Shown: positions 23,391-36,000, numbered from the stretch's first letter. The stretch is DNA of 64,000 nucleotides from Macrostomum hystrix (GCA_950097015.1 CATNEN010000001.1:19162501-19226500), one strand, 5' to 3'. Program-made: numbers and translations. Notes: generated from the sequence alone by a model not told the origin.

Positions 23391-23824
23391 GGCAATGTTC
23401 TACTTCCGTTCGTTATATTATTTTTTCATTTGCAAATGACAGATAACGACAAAAACAAGTTTAACGGAAACAATAAGTCTGTAGTTTGATCAGACAGTTC
23501 TGAAAAGTCTTGGTCAGTCTTTCTTCTTTCAAACCGGGTAAGTGCCTAATCCAGTAGAGGAGGGCACCGAAGCTATTCTTGGGGTATAGACAGCGCCATA
23601 AGAATTCTTTGAGGTGGCTTTCGAATAGAGCAGCATTCGTGCCATGCATTTGACGCAGCTTGGCCTTCACAAAATCTTCAGCTGCAGAATTTCTGTGCCT
23701 AAGCTTCCTGTTCCCCCATATTTGCCAGATTTTGCCATAGACATAGATCCAAGTGTCAAGTCACGGCAAAGCCATGTCAATTCAAACGAAAAAATAATAT
23801 AACGAACGGAAGTAAAACATTGCC
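23391..23824. mobile_element. Merlin-type DNA transposon remnant, 434 bp, with TIRs and 8-bp TSD
   Basis: The element begins GGCAATGTT and ends AACATTGCC. Its terminal inverted repeats are 42 bp with two mismatches (23391-23432 against 23783-23824). It is flanked by perfect 8-bp duplications GAGTATGC at 23383-23390 and 23825-23832. GG-starting TIRs, an 8-bp duplication and an internal ISXO2-like coding remnant together identify the Merlin (IS1016-like) superfamily. The size and surviving coding tail show it is an internally deleted, non-autonomous copy. High TIR identity suggests fairly recent insertion. Confidence 0.88.
23461..23760 (-). pseudogene. C-terminal remnant of a Merlin (ISXO2-like) transposase
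   Basis: An open minus frame of about 99 codons ends at TAA inside the element. Its core (KLRQMHGTNAALFESHLKEF followed by LWR) and the hydrophobic stretch after it match the ISXO2/IS1595 C-terminal pattern, in which a helix with H..EF.WR follows the last catalytic residue. There is no start and the catalytic N-terminal two thirds are missing, so it cannot be functional. Confidence 0.75.
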
Positions 23825-23832
23825 GAGTATGC

Positions 23833-25797
23833 ATTAGTTTTTTTGAGATCTTGCCCTATTAACTATTTACTTTATTTACTATTTACCAAAGCCTACTTGA
23901 CTCAATGTTAAAGTTACTTATATTGGTGGTGCATGTCACTTATTACATTGTTTATAATTTCTTTCTGGCACACAGCCACCTTTTTGACTCTGGAAGTAGG
24001 CTAGGAGGCTAGGTCTAAAGACCAAATGAAATTAGTGACTGTTGCTTCATAAAAAGTTGCAGAGCTTGGTACACTGTTAAGCAAGAAATGCAAAGAAACT
24101 AGCAGCAGAACTTAATAAATAAAAGTGAATATTATAGTCGGACAACTGTTTCTAATTTAATACACACTGGCACAACCTCTAACAAAATTTTGGATTAACC
24201 CATCTTCAATGTTAACTAAATATGAGTAAATGCTTATAGGCACTAGCTATAGTACTGGTTTACTGCCGAGTTAACTAGTTTCTAACCTGCCAAAGATAGT
24301 CAGATAATATTTCCTATTCAATACTAGCTATCTAGAGTATTATATTACATCATATTAACCATGTAATTTTGCCATATAGCGACATATGTTATTTTCCAAC
24401 TGACATTGTTTAGACATTTATCGAGTTTTTAATTACCTTGTGCAAATGACTCTGATTTGTCCAAAACTAAGTGAAGAGTGAAGTAAACAATACAAATATT
24501 TTTGTTTTTAACCTTAATTACGATTTACGAAGAACGAAATTAGCTACCAAAGTGGCAATAATCTAGAAAAAGTAACAGTAATGTGGAATGATTGCAATTG
24601 GTACAATCTTGTACTTTTTTGTCCCGATTTACCTGTCTTTCACTTTCAGTTGAATTCAAAGAGAAAATTAAATTACTAAATTAATTAAAATTCAGTTCAA
24701 AATTAAAATTTGAAAAAGCTAAAAACAACATGGCGGACAACTCCGACGAACATGCATCTGAAATTATTTAAACCGCGCCAAAAAAATCTGCAGAGCCTTC
24801 TTTATGTATATGTCTAAGAACATAATTATTTGTTTTTTTAAAGCAGTATTAAGTAGCCTATACCTTTATTACGATTTTGTTTTTTTAAACTCAAACGCTA
24901 CGAGTACGTTACGGTTTACATACGTAAGTTGCGGGTAATATCGAGCCGATCTTCAAGAAAGGAAAATAATGTGTTTCGTAGCTAATTATTTGGAATACCT
25001 TGGTTTTTCGAGAATTATTAAATTAAGACCTAATATACCAGAAAGTCTTACGGTTTCCCTACTTTGTAGCAGAACACGAAAGCTCAGACACTTTTATTAA
25101 AAATATATAATATCTGTAGATGAATTAACTAAATCGATGTTTCAGTAGGTTGAACTCGTGCGATTATACTGCTTTTGCAACAGAATGCAATGACTTTGCA
25201 TCAATTAGATTTATAAATTGGTCGATTATTTATCATGTTGATTTCTGTCGAAAAGGTTAAATGTTCCGGAAACTTTATGTAACTCTAAACAAAGTAAAAC
25301 ATTTAGATACTGGTGTGAGGCATTGCACTTCGTACCCTACAAAATTTAAACGCTGTTTTGCCGTTTTTATGCAGTATGTGTTTAAAAAAATCTTTTAGCG
25401 AACTATTTTCGCTTCAACCTTTCTTTTAAGTTACTTTTATGCTTTAAAAATAATGATTTTTGCCTTGCTGGTCTTTATTTAAAACTTTATGGATTACATG
25501 CAATGACAAAAATAAGTAGAATGTTTGGTGCAACGATAAATCGATGACTTTCGTTACGGGTGCTAATAATTTTGACTTTTGCTGAGTTTGTAATAAATTT
25601 GTAATATTGACGTTCACCCTTTTGGTTTTTGAAGCTTTGCAGATAAAATTTGGGGACCTGCTGGACCCGTCGTTAGATAATGGAGCGATTCGCTAGCTCG
25701 CGATATATTTGCTTGCGTTGCTAATATTGCGTTGCGAATTTGATCGCTACGATGGCCATTGCTTAAAATAAGAAAGCACAAGCTGCAGCCTGCAGCC
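23833..25797. other. AT-rich spacer, no gene seen
   Basis: Only a 14-codon ORF with a good start context (aacATGG at about 24726-24732) was noticed, which is too short to call. Confidence 0.4.
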
Positions 25798-27078
25798 AAA
25801 AAAGTATTCGAACGAAAGAATATATACTAATAAATAGTAATTCTTCGTTGTATTTGGCCAATGTCATGTGGTGAAACTGGTAGCACGTCAGCCTGATAAC
25901 TGCGGGTCGTTGGTTCGACTCATTTTTTATTTAAATTAATGATTATATGTTTTGCAGAACAACAAAAACATCATATAAGCCTACTCATTTCTTAATCTGG
26001 CTGAGTAAGAAAAAAAGCGGTTTTACGCTGATTTACATAAATATCAGCACTATACAGTACACTCGAAGCACCAAAGGAATCACATACAGTAGGATAGCCT
26101 ATATGTTTTGAAAAACTCTGAAAAAGTATTCGAACGAAAGAATATACTTATAAATAGTAATTCTTCGTTGTAAACTGGCAATGTCAAGTGGTTTAACTGG
26201 TAGCACGTCAGCCTGACAACTGCGGGTCGTTGGTTCGACTCATTTTTTATTTAAATTAATGATTATATGTTTTGCAGAACAACAAGAACATCATATAAGC
26301 CTACTCATTTCTTAATCTGGCTGAGTAAGAAAAAAAGCGGTTTTACGCTGATTTACATAAATATCAGCACTATACAGTACACTCGAAGCACCAAAGGAAT
26401 CACATACAGTAGGATAGCCTATATGTTTTGAAAAACTCTGAAAAAGTATTCGAACGAAAGAATATACTTATAAATAGTAATTCTTCGTTGTAAACTGGCA
26501 ATGTCAAGTGGTTTAACTGGTAGCACGTCAGCCTGACAACTGCGGGTCGTTGGTTCGACTCATTTTTTATTTAAATTAATGATTATATGTTTTGCAGAAC
26601 AACAAGAACATCATATAAGCCTACTCATTTCTTAATCCGGCTGAGTAAGAAAAAAAGCGGTTTTACGCTGATTTACATCAATATCAGCACTATACAGTAC
26701 ACTCGAAGCACCAAAGGAATCACATACAGTAGAATAGCCTATATGTTTTGAAAAACTCTGAAAAAGTATTCGAACGAAAGAATATACTAATAAATAGTAA
26801 TTCTTCGTTGTATATGGGCAATGTCAAGTGGTGAAACTGGTAGCACGTCAGCCTGATAACTGCGGGTCGTTGGTTCGACTCATTTTTTATTTAAATTAAT
26901 GATTATATGTTTTGCAGAACAACAAGAACATCATATAAGCCTACTCATTTCTTAATCCGGCTGAGTAAGAAAAAAAGCGGTTTTACGCTGATTTACATCA
27001 ATATCAGCACTATACAGTACATTCGAAGCACCAAAGGAATCACATACAGTAGGATAGCCTATATGTTTTGAAAAACTC
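25798..27078. repeat. 320-bp satellite, four units, each with a tRNA-like sequence
   Basis: The period is exactly 320 bp, with unit markers (atgtcaNgtgg) at 25861, 26181, 26501 and 26821. Each unit contains a tRNA-like stretch: an A-box-like TGGTGAAACTGG, an anticodon-loop-like CCTGATAAC (CCTGACAAC in units 2 and 3), a B-box TTGGTTCGACTC, and then a T-rich Pol III stop (cattttttattt). The anticodon stem does not fold well (only CAG/CTG pairs), so it is a tRNA relic or tRNA-derived SINE head amplified in tandem, not a working tRNA. Confidence 0.85.
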
Positions 27079-27094
27079 TTAAATTAAGAAAACT

Positions 27095-27362
27095 CTTAAA
27101 GAATTTATTTTTCCAAACATATCGGCAGCATCCGAACCCCACAGAATTGCCGCACAGAACTGCTTTATTCCACGCCAGCCAGAATTATTATTACCCGACG
27201 AAATGTCGGTACTCATCTGCAGCTGAGTAGACTGTGTGCACATCAGGGCAAAGCAGCTTGCCAAGGGCTGCACGAATAGTTCTAGACTAGGTCGGGAGTC
27301 GAACCCAGGACCATCTGATCCAGAGTCCGACACCTTACTGACTGAGCTATCCGCCCTCATGG
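27095..27362 (-). mobile_element. tRNA-derived SINE (Gln-like head)
   Basis: The minus strand has a tRNA-like head at 27362-27290: GGATAGCTCAGTCAGTAAGG (A box), an anticodon loop CTCTGGA (anticodon CTG), and GGGTTCGACTCCC (perfect B box). About 190 bp of non-tRNA body follow, with a hairpin-forming gacatttcgtcggg, and an A-rich 3' end near 27100. The anticodon stem pairs 4 of 5. I see no CCA-type acceptor stem, which favours a SINE over a tRNA gene. Confidence 0.65.
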
Positions 27363-27599
27363 GCAACCTCTCCCCCTCCTCCTCCCCCCCGTCACCTTCC
27401 TATCCCATATCCGAGGCCCACACCAGGAGCGCACCCTGGGCCCATGGGCTGGGCTCATGAGCTGCGATCGGCTAGCCCAGCTCACCTCACCATGAGGGCA
27501 CCCTGGCTAGGCGCATAATAAACGCATGAGCTGGGGCCGGCTAGCCCGCGGCCATAGACTGCCCGCAGAGTGGCGGAGGGGAGTTGGGGTGGCTGTCCT

Positions 27600-27972
27600 C
27601 GGAAAACAAAAAGTGACTCACTTTGAGATGATGCAGCTTTGCTCTGGATTGAGTAGAGATGTTCAAAATTGACAGCATTGTTGGAAAACATGTAAAGTGT
27701 AAGTGGATCAAATTTGGAGAAAATCTGACAAAGTGGGGCGACGATATGTCGAATTGAGTGATTTTTTGACGATTTTTGAGCAGTTTTTTGCACTTTTGAG
27801 CAGGAAGGAAATGATTTTTCGGGAATTTGAGTAGCCTATTGCACTCAGCGTAGGTGGTTTTAGGTATGTGCAAAGTTTGGTGCGATTTGGTTGAGCGGTT
27901 TCGGCGTCTATAAAGACAAAAGGTTGCACACACACACACACAGACAGAGTTTTTACTTTTATATATATAGAT
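27600..27972 (+). repeat. Dispersed-repeat tail ending in (CA)n and TATATATATAG
   Basis: The phrase ggttgagcggtttcggcgtct, followed by (CA)n at about 27927-27942, cagacagag and a tatatatatag end, has the build of 3' ends of RTE-like or related non-LTR elements in invertebrates. No reverse transcriptase sequence is present. The overlapping minus ORFs are artefacts. Confidence 0.4.
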
Positions 27973-27987
27973 TACAGAAGAGAAACT

Positions 27988-28110
27988 GCTAAACTCTAAT
28001 CTCGGGGACGCCTAATTGACTGGAAACGTGTACAGTTGCCTAGTTACCGCTCGTGCATATATAAACGCTACCATTTGAGAAGCTAAAACGGCCCATTTAA
28101 GGACCGCCAT
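27988..28110 (+). repeat. Dispersed repeat with degenerate histone-type hairpin (copy 1)
   Basis: Starts ctgctaaactctaatctc and runs to a hairpin-like GGCCCATTTAAGGACC at 28090-28105, preceded by AAAAC. It is homologous in parts to the minus strand of 55480-55662, with different internal lengths. Confidence 0.6.
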
Positions 28111-29282
28111 TTAAAAATATCTTTTAAATTGAGTCAACAGCAGTGAAATTATCAAATAGCCCAAGAACAACTTTGGTGGCATTCAGTAGAATTAAGTAAA
28201 AATAAGTAAAGCCCTAGTACAATTTCTTCATGTTTTCGTTTATCATTCACTCACTGGATTCCCTAGATCACAGCCCTTTATGGGAAGAATGCATTACGAA
28301 AACGAAAACCTAGAAATAGTTGATCGATCAAAAAATTGTTATAACTTTTTTATTGCCTTAGTAATTTTTATGAGTGAGGTGTCTTTTAACTCAGAAAAGC
28401 AAGATCTAGAACATAAAAAACATAGAAATAAAAATTCTAATTTCTCACTGGGAGCCCCTAACTTACATTAAACAAAATATTTTATAGGCCTACTTAGTCA
28501 CGTTTCTGAGCAGAATGTAATATTAATAGTACTGTTTAGGTGCTATAAGTTTTGTGGAAAGCAGCACTCGAGCAATAAACTTACCGAAACAGTTCCACAA
28601 AAATGATAATATAAATAGCTGGGTGCATGAGTTCTAAGAGCAAGATTTACTTTACCTCCCTTAACCAGAAAGCTCGAGCGAAAATAGGTTCGATCGATAT
28701 TTATCTATCTAGCAACGAAGATTTCTATTGGCGGAGAAATAAACTTTTTTTAGCTTCGTCCAACTTCATCGACGTTCATACGTTTATGTTTACTTAAAGT
28801 AGAAATATACCTGTTTTAAAATGCGAATTTCTGACTACAATATAACTTTTGTTTTGAAGGATAATCCGTTTTACAATTAAAAACGGATTAAACAATTAAA
28901 AATGTTTGATAGACAAGAGATAAAACGATAGATAAAAAAGTACTTTCAATTTAATTTTTTTATCGATTTAAAATATTAGAGTTGAAAATATCAGTTACAA
29001 TTAGTAAGTAAAAAACATGTCTGCTCTAACTACGGAAAAATTAAAGCGGCATTAATATAGAGAGGACATAACTATCCTAGTGGATAAGAAAGTAAAAAGG
29101 ATAAATTTGTGAGTACAAAGTCACAAATGCGCATGGTTTATTCGTGAATTTCCGATTTCCGTTTTCTTGCAGTTTCTAGCTTGGTTATGTTGCGTCGCTT
29201 ATCACTCTATTCTCTCTCTGTGGTATACTACTTTCGGCGGTCTCTCTTTTGTTCCCCCAATATTTCTCGCTTGGATACTGTT
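28111..29282. other. AT-rich, no gene seen
   Basis: Only chance ORFs were noticed in this stretch. Confidence 0.4.
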
Positions 29283-29298
29283 GGCCCTGAAAAGGGCC
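29283..29298 (-). promoter_or_regulatory. Histone mRNA 3' stem-loop (perfect consensus)
   Basis: The minus strand reads AAAAC-GGCCCTTTTCAGGGCC-AACA: a 6-bp stem, a TTTC loop and A-rich flanks, exactly the replication-dependent histone 3' processing hairpin bound by SLBP. Confidence 0.7.
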
Positions 29299-29460
29299 GT
29301 TTTAGCATACGTCTCCACGACATACTCTGTATAGGTAGCGTAGCGTCTTACTCAGGCATGAACGGTTTTCTCAATAAAGTCTCTCTAATTTTTCACCAAG
29401 TCTACAGGATGTACAGGACTGGAGTGTCAGCCTCGACCTCAAGCAGAAAATAACGAACAC
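29299..29460 (-). pseudogene. Possible histone H4 remnant upstream of the stem-loop
   Basis: Reading the minus strand towards the hairpin, degenerate codons resemble the H4 stretch around its TYTE motif (RYATYTEYV here), with stops and frameshifts before it. The codons normally lying between this motif and the stop are mostly missing, so the copy is deleted. The match is short and made by eye; the hairpin is the stronger evidence. Confidence 0.3.
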
Positions 29461-30302
29461 TTGAACACGAATTCTTAAGTTTTATAGTATTAAGAATTCA
29501 TTTGGATTTTCATCGAATCGCAATAATTATCATAATATTTTTTCAATGAATTTTTTTAATTATCACTGAATCGCAATAGTATTTAAAATACTTATAATTC
29601 ATGGAGCGCTATCAGAGTTGGTTGTTTCTATCGTAATTTTCGTCCGCTGATACCGCTGGTCCGCTGTCCGTATGTGACTTTGCCTGAGAAAAAAGAAAAG
29701 CGACAAACATTTCAAGGTAATTTACATAAACGAAAGTAAAATTGTTTGTCATTTTTAATATATTTCAGAATTTTATCGGGGCCAGATTGTTACATTGGAC
29801 TTGATTTATTGTATAGCTTTGCTTGTAGCATAATTGATTGATGGAACGTTATTCCACAGATAGACTTAAGGAATTTAGTATAGCCGTATAAGGTGGATTG
29901 ATTTGCTAAAACTACAATGAGACGACATATTAAGCGGGCTCAGACAGACCAACATAGAGCTTTAGTATACTGTCGTGGATACGATATAATGCAAAGAAAA
30001 ATACAACGAGAGACAATATTGTCCTTCTGGCAGTAAAAATACATTTTCCAGGGAGTTTCAACATTTACAAAGTAACCACAGCCTATTTTCCATTGTCCTG
30101 TCTTCCAAAACAAAAGAAAGCGTTCACGTAGGAACTCTTATCGATCATCTAGAAGCAAGCTTTTGGTATGTTTGATCGAAAATCGGCAATTATAGAGAAT
30201 GCAGATAATACACTACAAATCTATCCTAAGAAAGTAAATATAAATTAATACCAAGGCAAAATATACTAGGCAAAAAATATACCACATACTTTCACACTAA
30301 AA
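29461..30302. other. AT-rich, no gene seen
   Basis: No ORF, RNA or repeat stands out in this stretch. Confidence 0.4.
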
Positions 30303-33099
30303 CTACAGATACAGTCACTCTAAACACACAGATACTGGCACTCTAAACACACAGATACTGTCACTCTAAACACACAGATACAGTCACTCCAAACACACAG
30401 ATACAGTCACTCTAAACACACAGATACAGTCACTCTAAACACACAGATACAGTCACTCCAAACACACAGATACTGTCACTCTAAACACACAGATACAGTC
30501 ACTCTAAACACACAGATACTGGCACTCCAAACACACAGATACAGTCACTCTAAACACACAGATACTGGCACTCTAAACACACAGATACTGTCACTCCAAA
30601 CACACAGATACAGTCACTCTAAACACACAGATACAGTCACTCTAAACACACAGATACTGGCACTCTAAACACACAGATACTGTCACTCTAAACACACAGA
30701 TACAGTCACTCCAAACACACAGATACAGTCACTCTAAACACACAGATACTGGCACTCTAAACACACAGATACTGTCACTCTAAACACACAGATACAGTCA
30801 CTCCAAACACACAGATACAGTCACTCTAAACACACAGATACTGTCACTCTAAACACACAGATACAGTCACTCCAAACACACAGATACTGTCACTCTAAAC
30901 ACACAGATACTGGCACTCCAAACACACAATTACTGTCACTCTAAACACACAGATACTGTCACTCAAAACACACAGATACTGTCACTCTAAACACACAGAT
31001 ACCGTCACTCTAAACACACAGATACTGGCACTCTAAACACACAGATACGGTCACTCTAAACACACAGATACAGTCACTCTATAAACACACAGATACAGTC
31101 ACTCTAAACACACAGATACAGTCACTCTAAACACACAGATACTGGCACTCCAAACACACAATTACTGTCACTCTAAACACACAGATACTGGCACTCTAAA
31201 CACACAGATACAGTCACTCTAAACACACAGATACAGTCACTCTAAACACACAGATACAGTCACTCTAAACACACAGATACAGTCACTCCAAACACACAGA
31301 TACAGTCACTCCAAACACACAGATACAGTCACTCCAAACACACAGATACTGGCACTCCAAACACACAGATACTGGCACTCCAAACACACAGATACAGTCA
31401 CTCTAAACACACAGATACTGTCACTCTAAACACACAGATACAGTCACTCCAAACACACAGATACAGTCACTCTAAACACACAGATACAGTCACTCTAAAC
31501 ACACAGATACAGTCACTCTAAACACACAGATACTGGCACTCCAAACACACAATTACTGTCACTCTAAACACACAGATACTGGCACTCCAAACACACAATT
31601 ACTGTCACTCTAAACACACAGATACTGGCACTCTAAACACACAGATACAGTCACTCTAAACACACAGATACAGTCACTCTAAACACACAGATACAGTCAC
31701 TCTAAACACACAGATACAGTCACTCCAAACACACAGATACAGTCACTCCAAACACACAGATACAGTCACTCCAAACACACAGATACTGGCACTCCAAACA
31801 CACAGATACTGGCACTCCAAACACACAGATACAGTCACTCTAAACACACAGATACTGTCACTCTAAACACACAGATACAGTCACTCCAAACACACAGATA
31901 CAGTCACTCTAAACACACAGATACAGTCACTCTAAACACACAGATACAGTCACTCTAAACACACAGATACAGTCACTCCAAACACACAGATACAGTCACT
32001 CCAAACACACAGATACAGTCACTCCAAACACACAGATACAGTCACTCCAAACACACAGATACAGTCACTCCAAACACACAGATACAGTCACTCCAAACAC
32101 ACAGATACAGTCACTCCAAACACACAGATACAGTCACTCCAAACACACAGATACAGTCACTCTAAACACACAGATACAGTCACTCTAAACACACAGATAC
32201 TGGCACTCCAAACACACAGATACTGGCACTCCAAACACACAGATACTGTCACTCCAAACACACAGATACTGGCACTCCAAACACACAGATACAGTCACTC
32301 TAAACACACAGATACAGTCACTCTAAACACACAGATACTGGCACTCTAAACACACAGATACTGTCACTCTAAACACACAGATACAGTCACTCCAAACACA
32401 CAGATACAGTCACTCTAAACACACAGATACTGGCACTCTAAACACACAGATACTGTCACTCTAAACACACAGATACAGTCACTCCAAACACACAGATACA
32501 GTCACTCTAAACACACAGATACTGTCACTCTAAACACACAGATACAGTCACTCCAAACACACAGATACTGTCACTCCAAACACACAGATACAGTCACTCT
32601 AAACACACAGATACAGTCACTCTAAACACACAGATACAGTCACTCCAAACACACAGATACAGTCACTCCAAACACACAGATACAGTCACTCCAAACACAC
32701 AGATACAGTCACTCCAAACACACAGATACAGTCACTCCAAACACACAGATACAGTCACTCCAAACACACAGATACAGTCACTCCAAACACACAGATACAG
32801 TCACTCCAAACACACAGATACAGTCACTCTAAACACACAGATACAGTCACTCTAAACACACAGATACTGGCACTCCAAACACACAGATACTGGCACTCCA
32901 AACACACAGATACTGTCACTCCAAACACACAGATACTGGCACTCCAAACACACAGATACTGGCACTCCAAACACACAGATACAGTCACTCTAAACACACA
33001 GATACAGTCACTCTAAACACACAATTACTGTCACTCTAAACACACAGATACTGGCACTCCAAACGCACAGATACTGGCACTCCAAACGCACAGATACTG
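30303..33099. repeat. 23-bp minisatellite, about 120 copies
   Basis: The unit is cactctaaacacacagatac plus a 3-base linker ag(t), tg(t) or tgg. Variation is mostly t/c in ctctaaa/ctccaaa and in the linker, with rare cacaatt forms. Higher-order structure is visible: a block starting near 31139 recurs near 31576, 437 bp (19 units) later. It lies immediately 3' of the CH-ankyrin gene on its strand. Confidence 0.97.
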
Positions 33100-36000
33100 T
33101 CATCGCAGCACTCCGCTAACAGCCAGTCGGGTCCCAGCTGGCGGCAGCATCATCGTGGTGCGCGAACGAAGTAGCAATGGTCTGCTACCGCCGCCGCCGC
33201 TGCTGCCGCTGGCACCCAGTGCGGGCAACTCGTGGGCCAGCGTGAGGCTCAGGTTGGCAGCAATTACATCAAATGTGGATGATTTTGCCGGGTTGGGCTT
33301 CACTCGGCGCACCAGGCCACGGATCGAGTCCCGCGTTCGCTTTAGCTGGTAGGCTTGAATTCTGGCGCACACCTGATCGCTGAAGTAGCCGCAGGTCAGC
33401 CAGTCGTCAAATTCTGAGATGTAATCGAATGCAGCTAGACCATTCTGGGCGCGGCATTTCGTATCGGCGCCCCTTTCTATGAGCAGGCTGGCTGAGAGCT
33501 GGTTGCCGCTCCTACAGAAAAGCGAAGGTCAGACAGCGTTTGGATTGTCAATTTGAACTCCCCCTACATCAGCTCACCTGCAGGCGTAGAACAGCGGAGT
33601 GGCCAGGTCTCTGGCGCGAGCGTCGGGGCTGCCGCCCTTGTCCAACAGCAGCAGCATCAGGTCGGAGCCTTCAGCTAAGCCAGCCGCCAAGTGCAGAGCA
33701 GTGGCGCCATCGGGCGGAAACTGCGCACCTGGATCGGCTCCGCACCTGAAATTGGAGGTATTACATTTCTTTCTATATTAACCCAGGGGAAGCGATTCGT
33801 GTCTTTAAATAAGACACTTGATTTTCCGTTGCTCCAGTTCACACAGCTGTAAACAGGCCTGCGGGCAATGGCTCATCATTTGGTGACACTGGAACCGCAG
33901 CCAGTGAGGAGGCAATTATGACCATTTCAAAGACTCCTGAGCACACACGCACGCAGATGTACACAGGTGTGTACATCTGCCCTGATTTTCTCATCGTCAG
34001 GCAGTGTGCACTCTCACTCTGCCTTGGAGCTAGGACAAGCCCCCAAGCCTTCTCTCCGCGGCTGCGCTCCAAATAAATGCGGCCTCGCCGCGAAATCGAA
34101 CTTAGGGACCGTGATGCGAGAGGCAAACGCGTTAACCGCTCTACAACCGACCCCCCGCTGTAAACAGCATTCTGTAAACAGCAAACAGCAAACAGAATCT
34201 GAATTCCGGTGATGGTGGTGGCCCCCGGTCCATGGACTGAACAAATTTACATGGCTTTTGAAAACGCCAGGTAATCAGAACCTGTCTAACAGGAATCCCA
34301 AGGTCAGGAAGCGTCGCGAGATTAACAGCTCGCCAGACACCAGCCGGTAGAGCATCCGCGACGCTTCGTCAGACTTGAGTTCGAATCCTTTGCCGAGAAG
34401 CCAATCGGCGCACTCCACGAATCCGCCAGTCAGGGCCAGACACACCAGGCTAGGCGGGTGCTGGGGCCCCTCCTGGCCGAGGCTGCGCAGGATGGCGCCA
34501 CCGCCGTTGGAGGCATCTCGGCTAAGCAGCAGGTTGATGACGTCAGTGCGGCCCTGTAGCGCTGCGCAGTGAATGGGCATTAAGTCCTGAGGGAGGCAAG
34601 CGGGCACTAATTTCACGCAATGTCACTTCACTTCAGAGCCCCAACTCCACTCATGTATTGTCTCAGACTCCACTCATGTCTTGTCCCAGACTCCACTCAT
34701 GTCTTGTCCCAGACTCCACTCATGTCTTGTCCCAGACTCCACTCATGTCTTGTCCCAGACTCCACTCATGTCTTATCCCAGACTCCACTCATTTCTTGTC
34801 CCAGACTCCACTCATGCCTTGCTCCACACTTCTCATCCCAGCTCTCTGACTCAGAGTCCACAGCGGCACAAGGTGCGACAGAAACGGACAACGTAGAAGG
34901 TAGAAGCGGACAACGGCAGGTTGGTGCATCAGATGCCCGGAAATTTTGAAATTTTGAATTTGTTAAAGTGAACTCTAAAGAATTTCGACAGTCAAAGTTG
35001 TTCACAACGAGGCTGTTGATTGAGTGTAATGAAAAGTGCTAAAGGAAATTTCACGAAGCAAAGCAATTGAACTAAAGTACTTGTAGTTTGTGCAGGAAAA
35101 AGAAATTTGAAGATGTATAACTATTTTGTGACAGTCACAAGAATCAAAATTTTTTATGTAAACAATTTATGAAACTGTGTTGCACATTTTTACCTTTTAA
35201 CTTTGTGACCTGAAAAGGAAAATTCTGAAAAAATGACGATGTATCACACACTGAATTATATAAGATATTAATCTGACTCAACTGAGGTCTCAGCCTGACT
35301 CAACTGAGGTCTCAGCTTGACTCAACTGAGGTCTCAGCCTGACTCAACTGAGGTCTCAGCCTGACTCAACTGAGGTCTCAGCCTGACTCAACTGAGGTCT
35401 CAGCTTGACTCAACTGAGGTCTCAGCCTGACTCAACTGAGGTCTCAGCCTGACTCAACTGAGGTCTCAGCCTGACTCAACTGAGGTCTCAGCCTGACTCA
35501 ACTGAGGTCTCAGCCTGACTCAACTGAGGTCTCAGCCTGACTCAACTGAGGTCTCAGCCTGACTCAACTGAGGTCTCAGCCTGACTCAACTGAGGTCTCA
35601 GCCTGACTCAACTGAGGTCTCAGCCTGACTCAACTGAGGTCTCAGCCTGACTCAACTGAGGTCTCAGCCTGACTCAACTGAGGTCTCAGCCTGACTTAAC
35701 TGAGGTCTCAACCTGACTCAACTGACCTTATCGTTCCTGCTAACAGGGCTGGCGTCGTTGTCCAAGAGGAAGCGGATAAGGTCCAGTTGAGACGACTTTC
35801 CCTCCTCGCCGAAGCACTTGACATGCAGCGCCTGGTTTCCCTCTCTGTCTTTCAGATGGACGTCAGCGCCGGCCTCAAGCAGGATGCGAGCGCCCACGGT
35901 GCTGCCGACTCGATGAAGCACACCGGCGCCTTTATAGTCGCGAATTGTGACATCGATTTTTATTTTGAGCAGCCGACGCAACAGCAGCAGGTGGTCAAAA

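Noticed and set aside
23391-23824. hAT element (also 8-bp target duplications)
   Set aside because: The TIR starts GGCAATG and not CAG/TAG, and the internal coding remnant matches the ISXO2/Merlin C-terminus and not a hAT dimerisation domain.
17100-24800. Terminal inverted repeats for the KDZ element
   Set aside because: I looked on both sides for long inverted matches with flanking 8-bp duplications. The only clear pair belongs to the separate Merlin element at 23391-23824.
25861-25930. Functional tRNA-Ile gene
   Set aside because: A and B boxes are present but the anticodon stem and acceptor stem do not pair properly, and the sequence is part of a 320-bp tandem unit.
27290-27362. Functional tRNA-Gln gene on the minus strand
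   Set aside because: The cloverleaf is only partly paired and the sequence continues into a SINE body with an A-rich end.
29181-29453. 90-codon plus ORF
   Set aside because: It runs antisense through the histone stem-loop, has no homology or coding composition, and no splice context.
30303-33099. CRISPR-like appearance of a regular 23-bp repeat
   Set aside because: There are no unique spacers, the units are contiguous, and the DNA is eukaryotic. It is a minisatellite.
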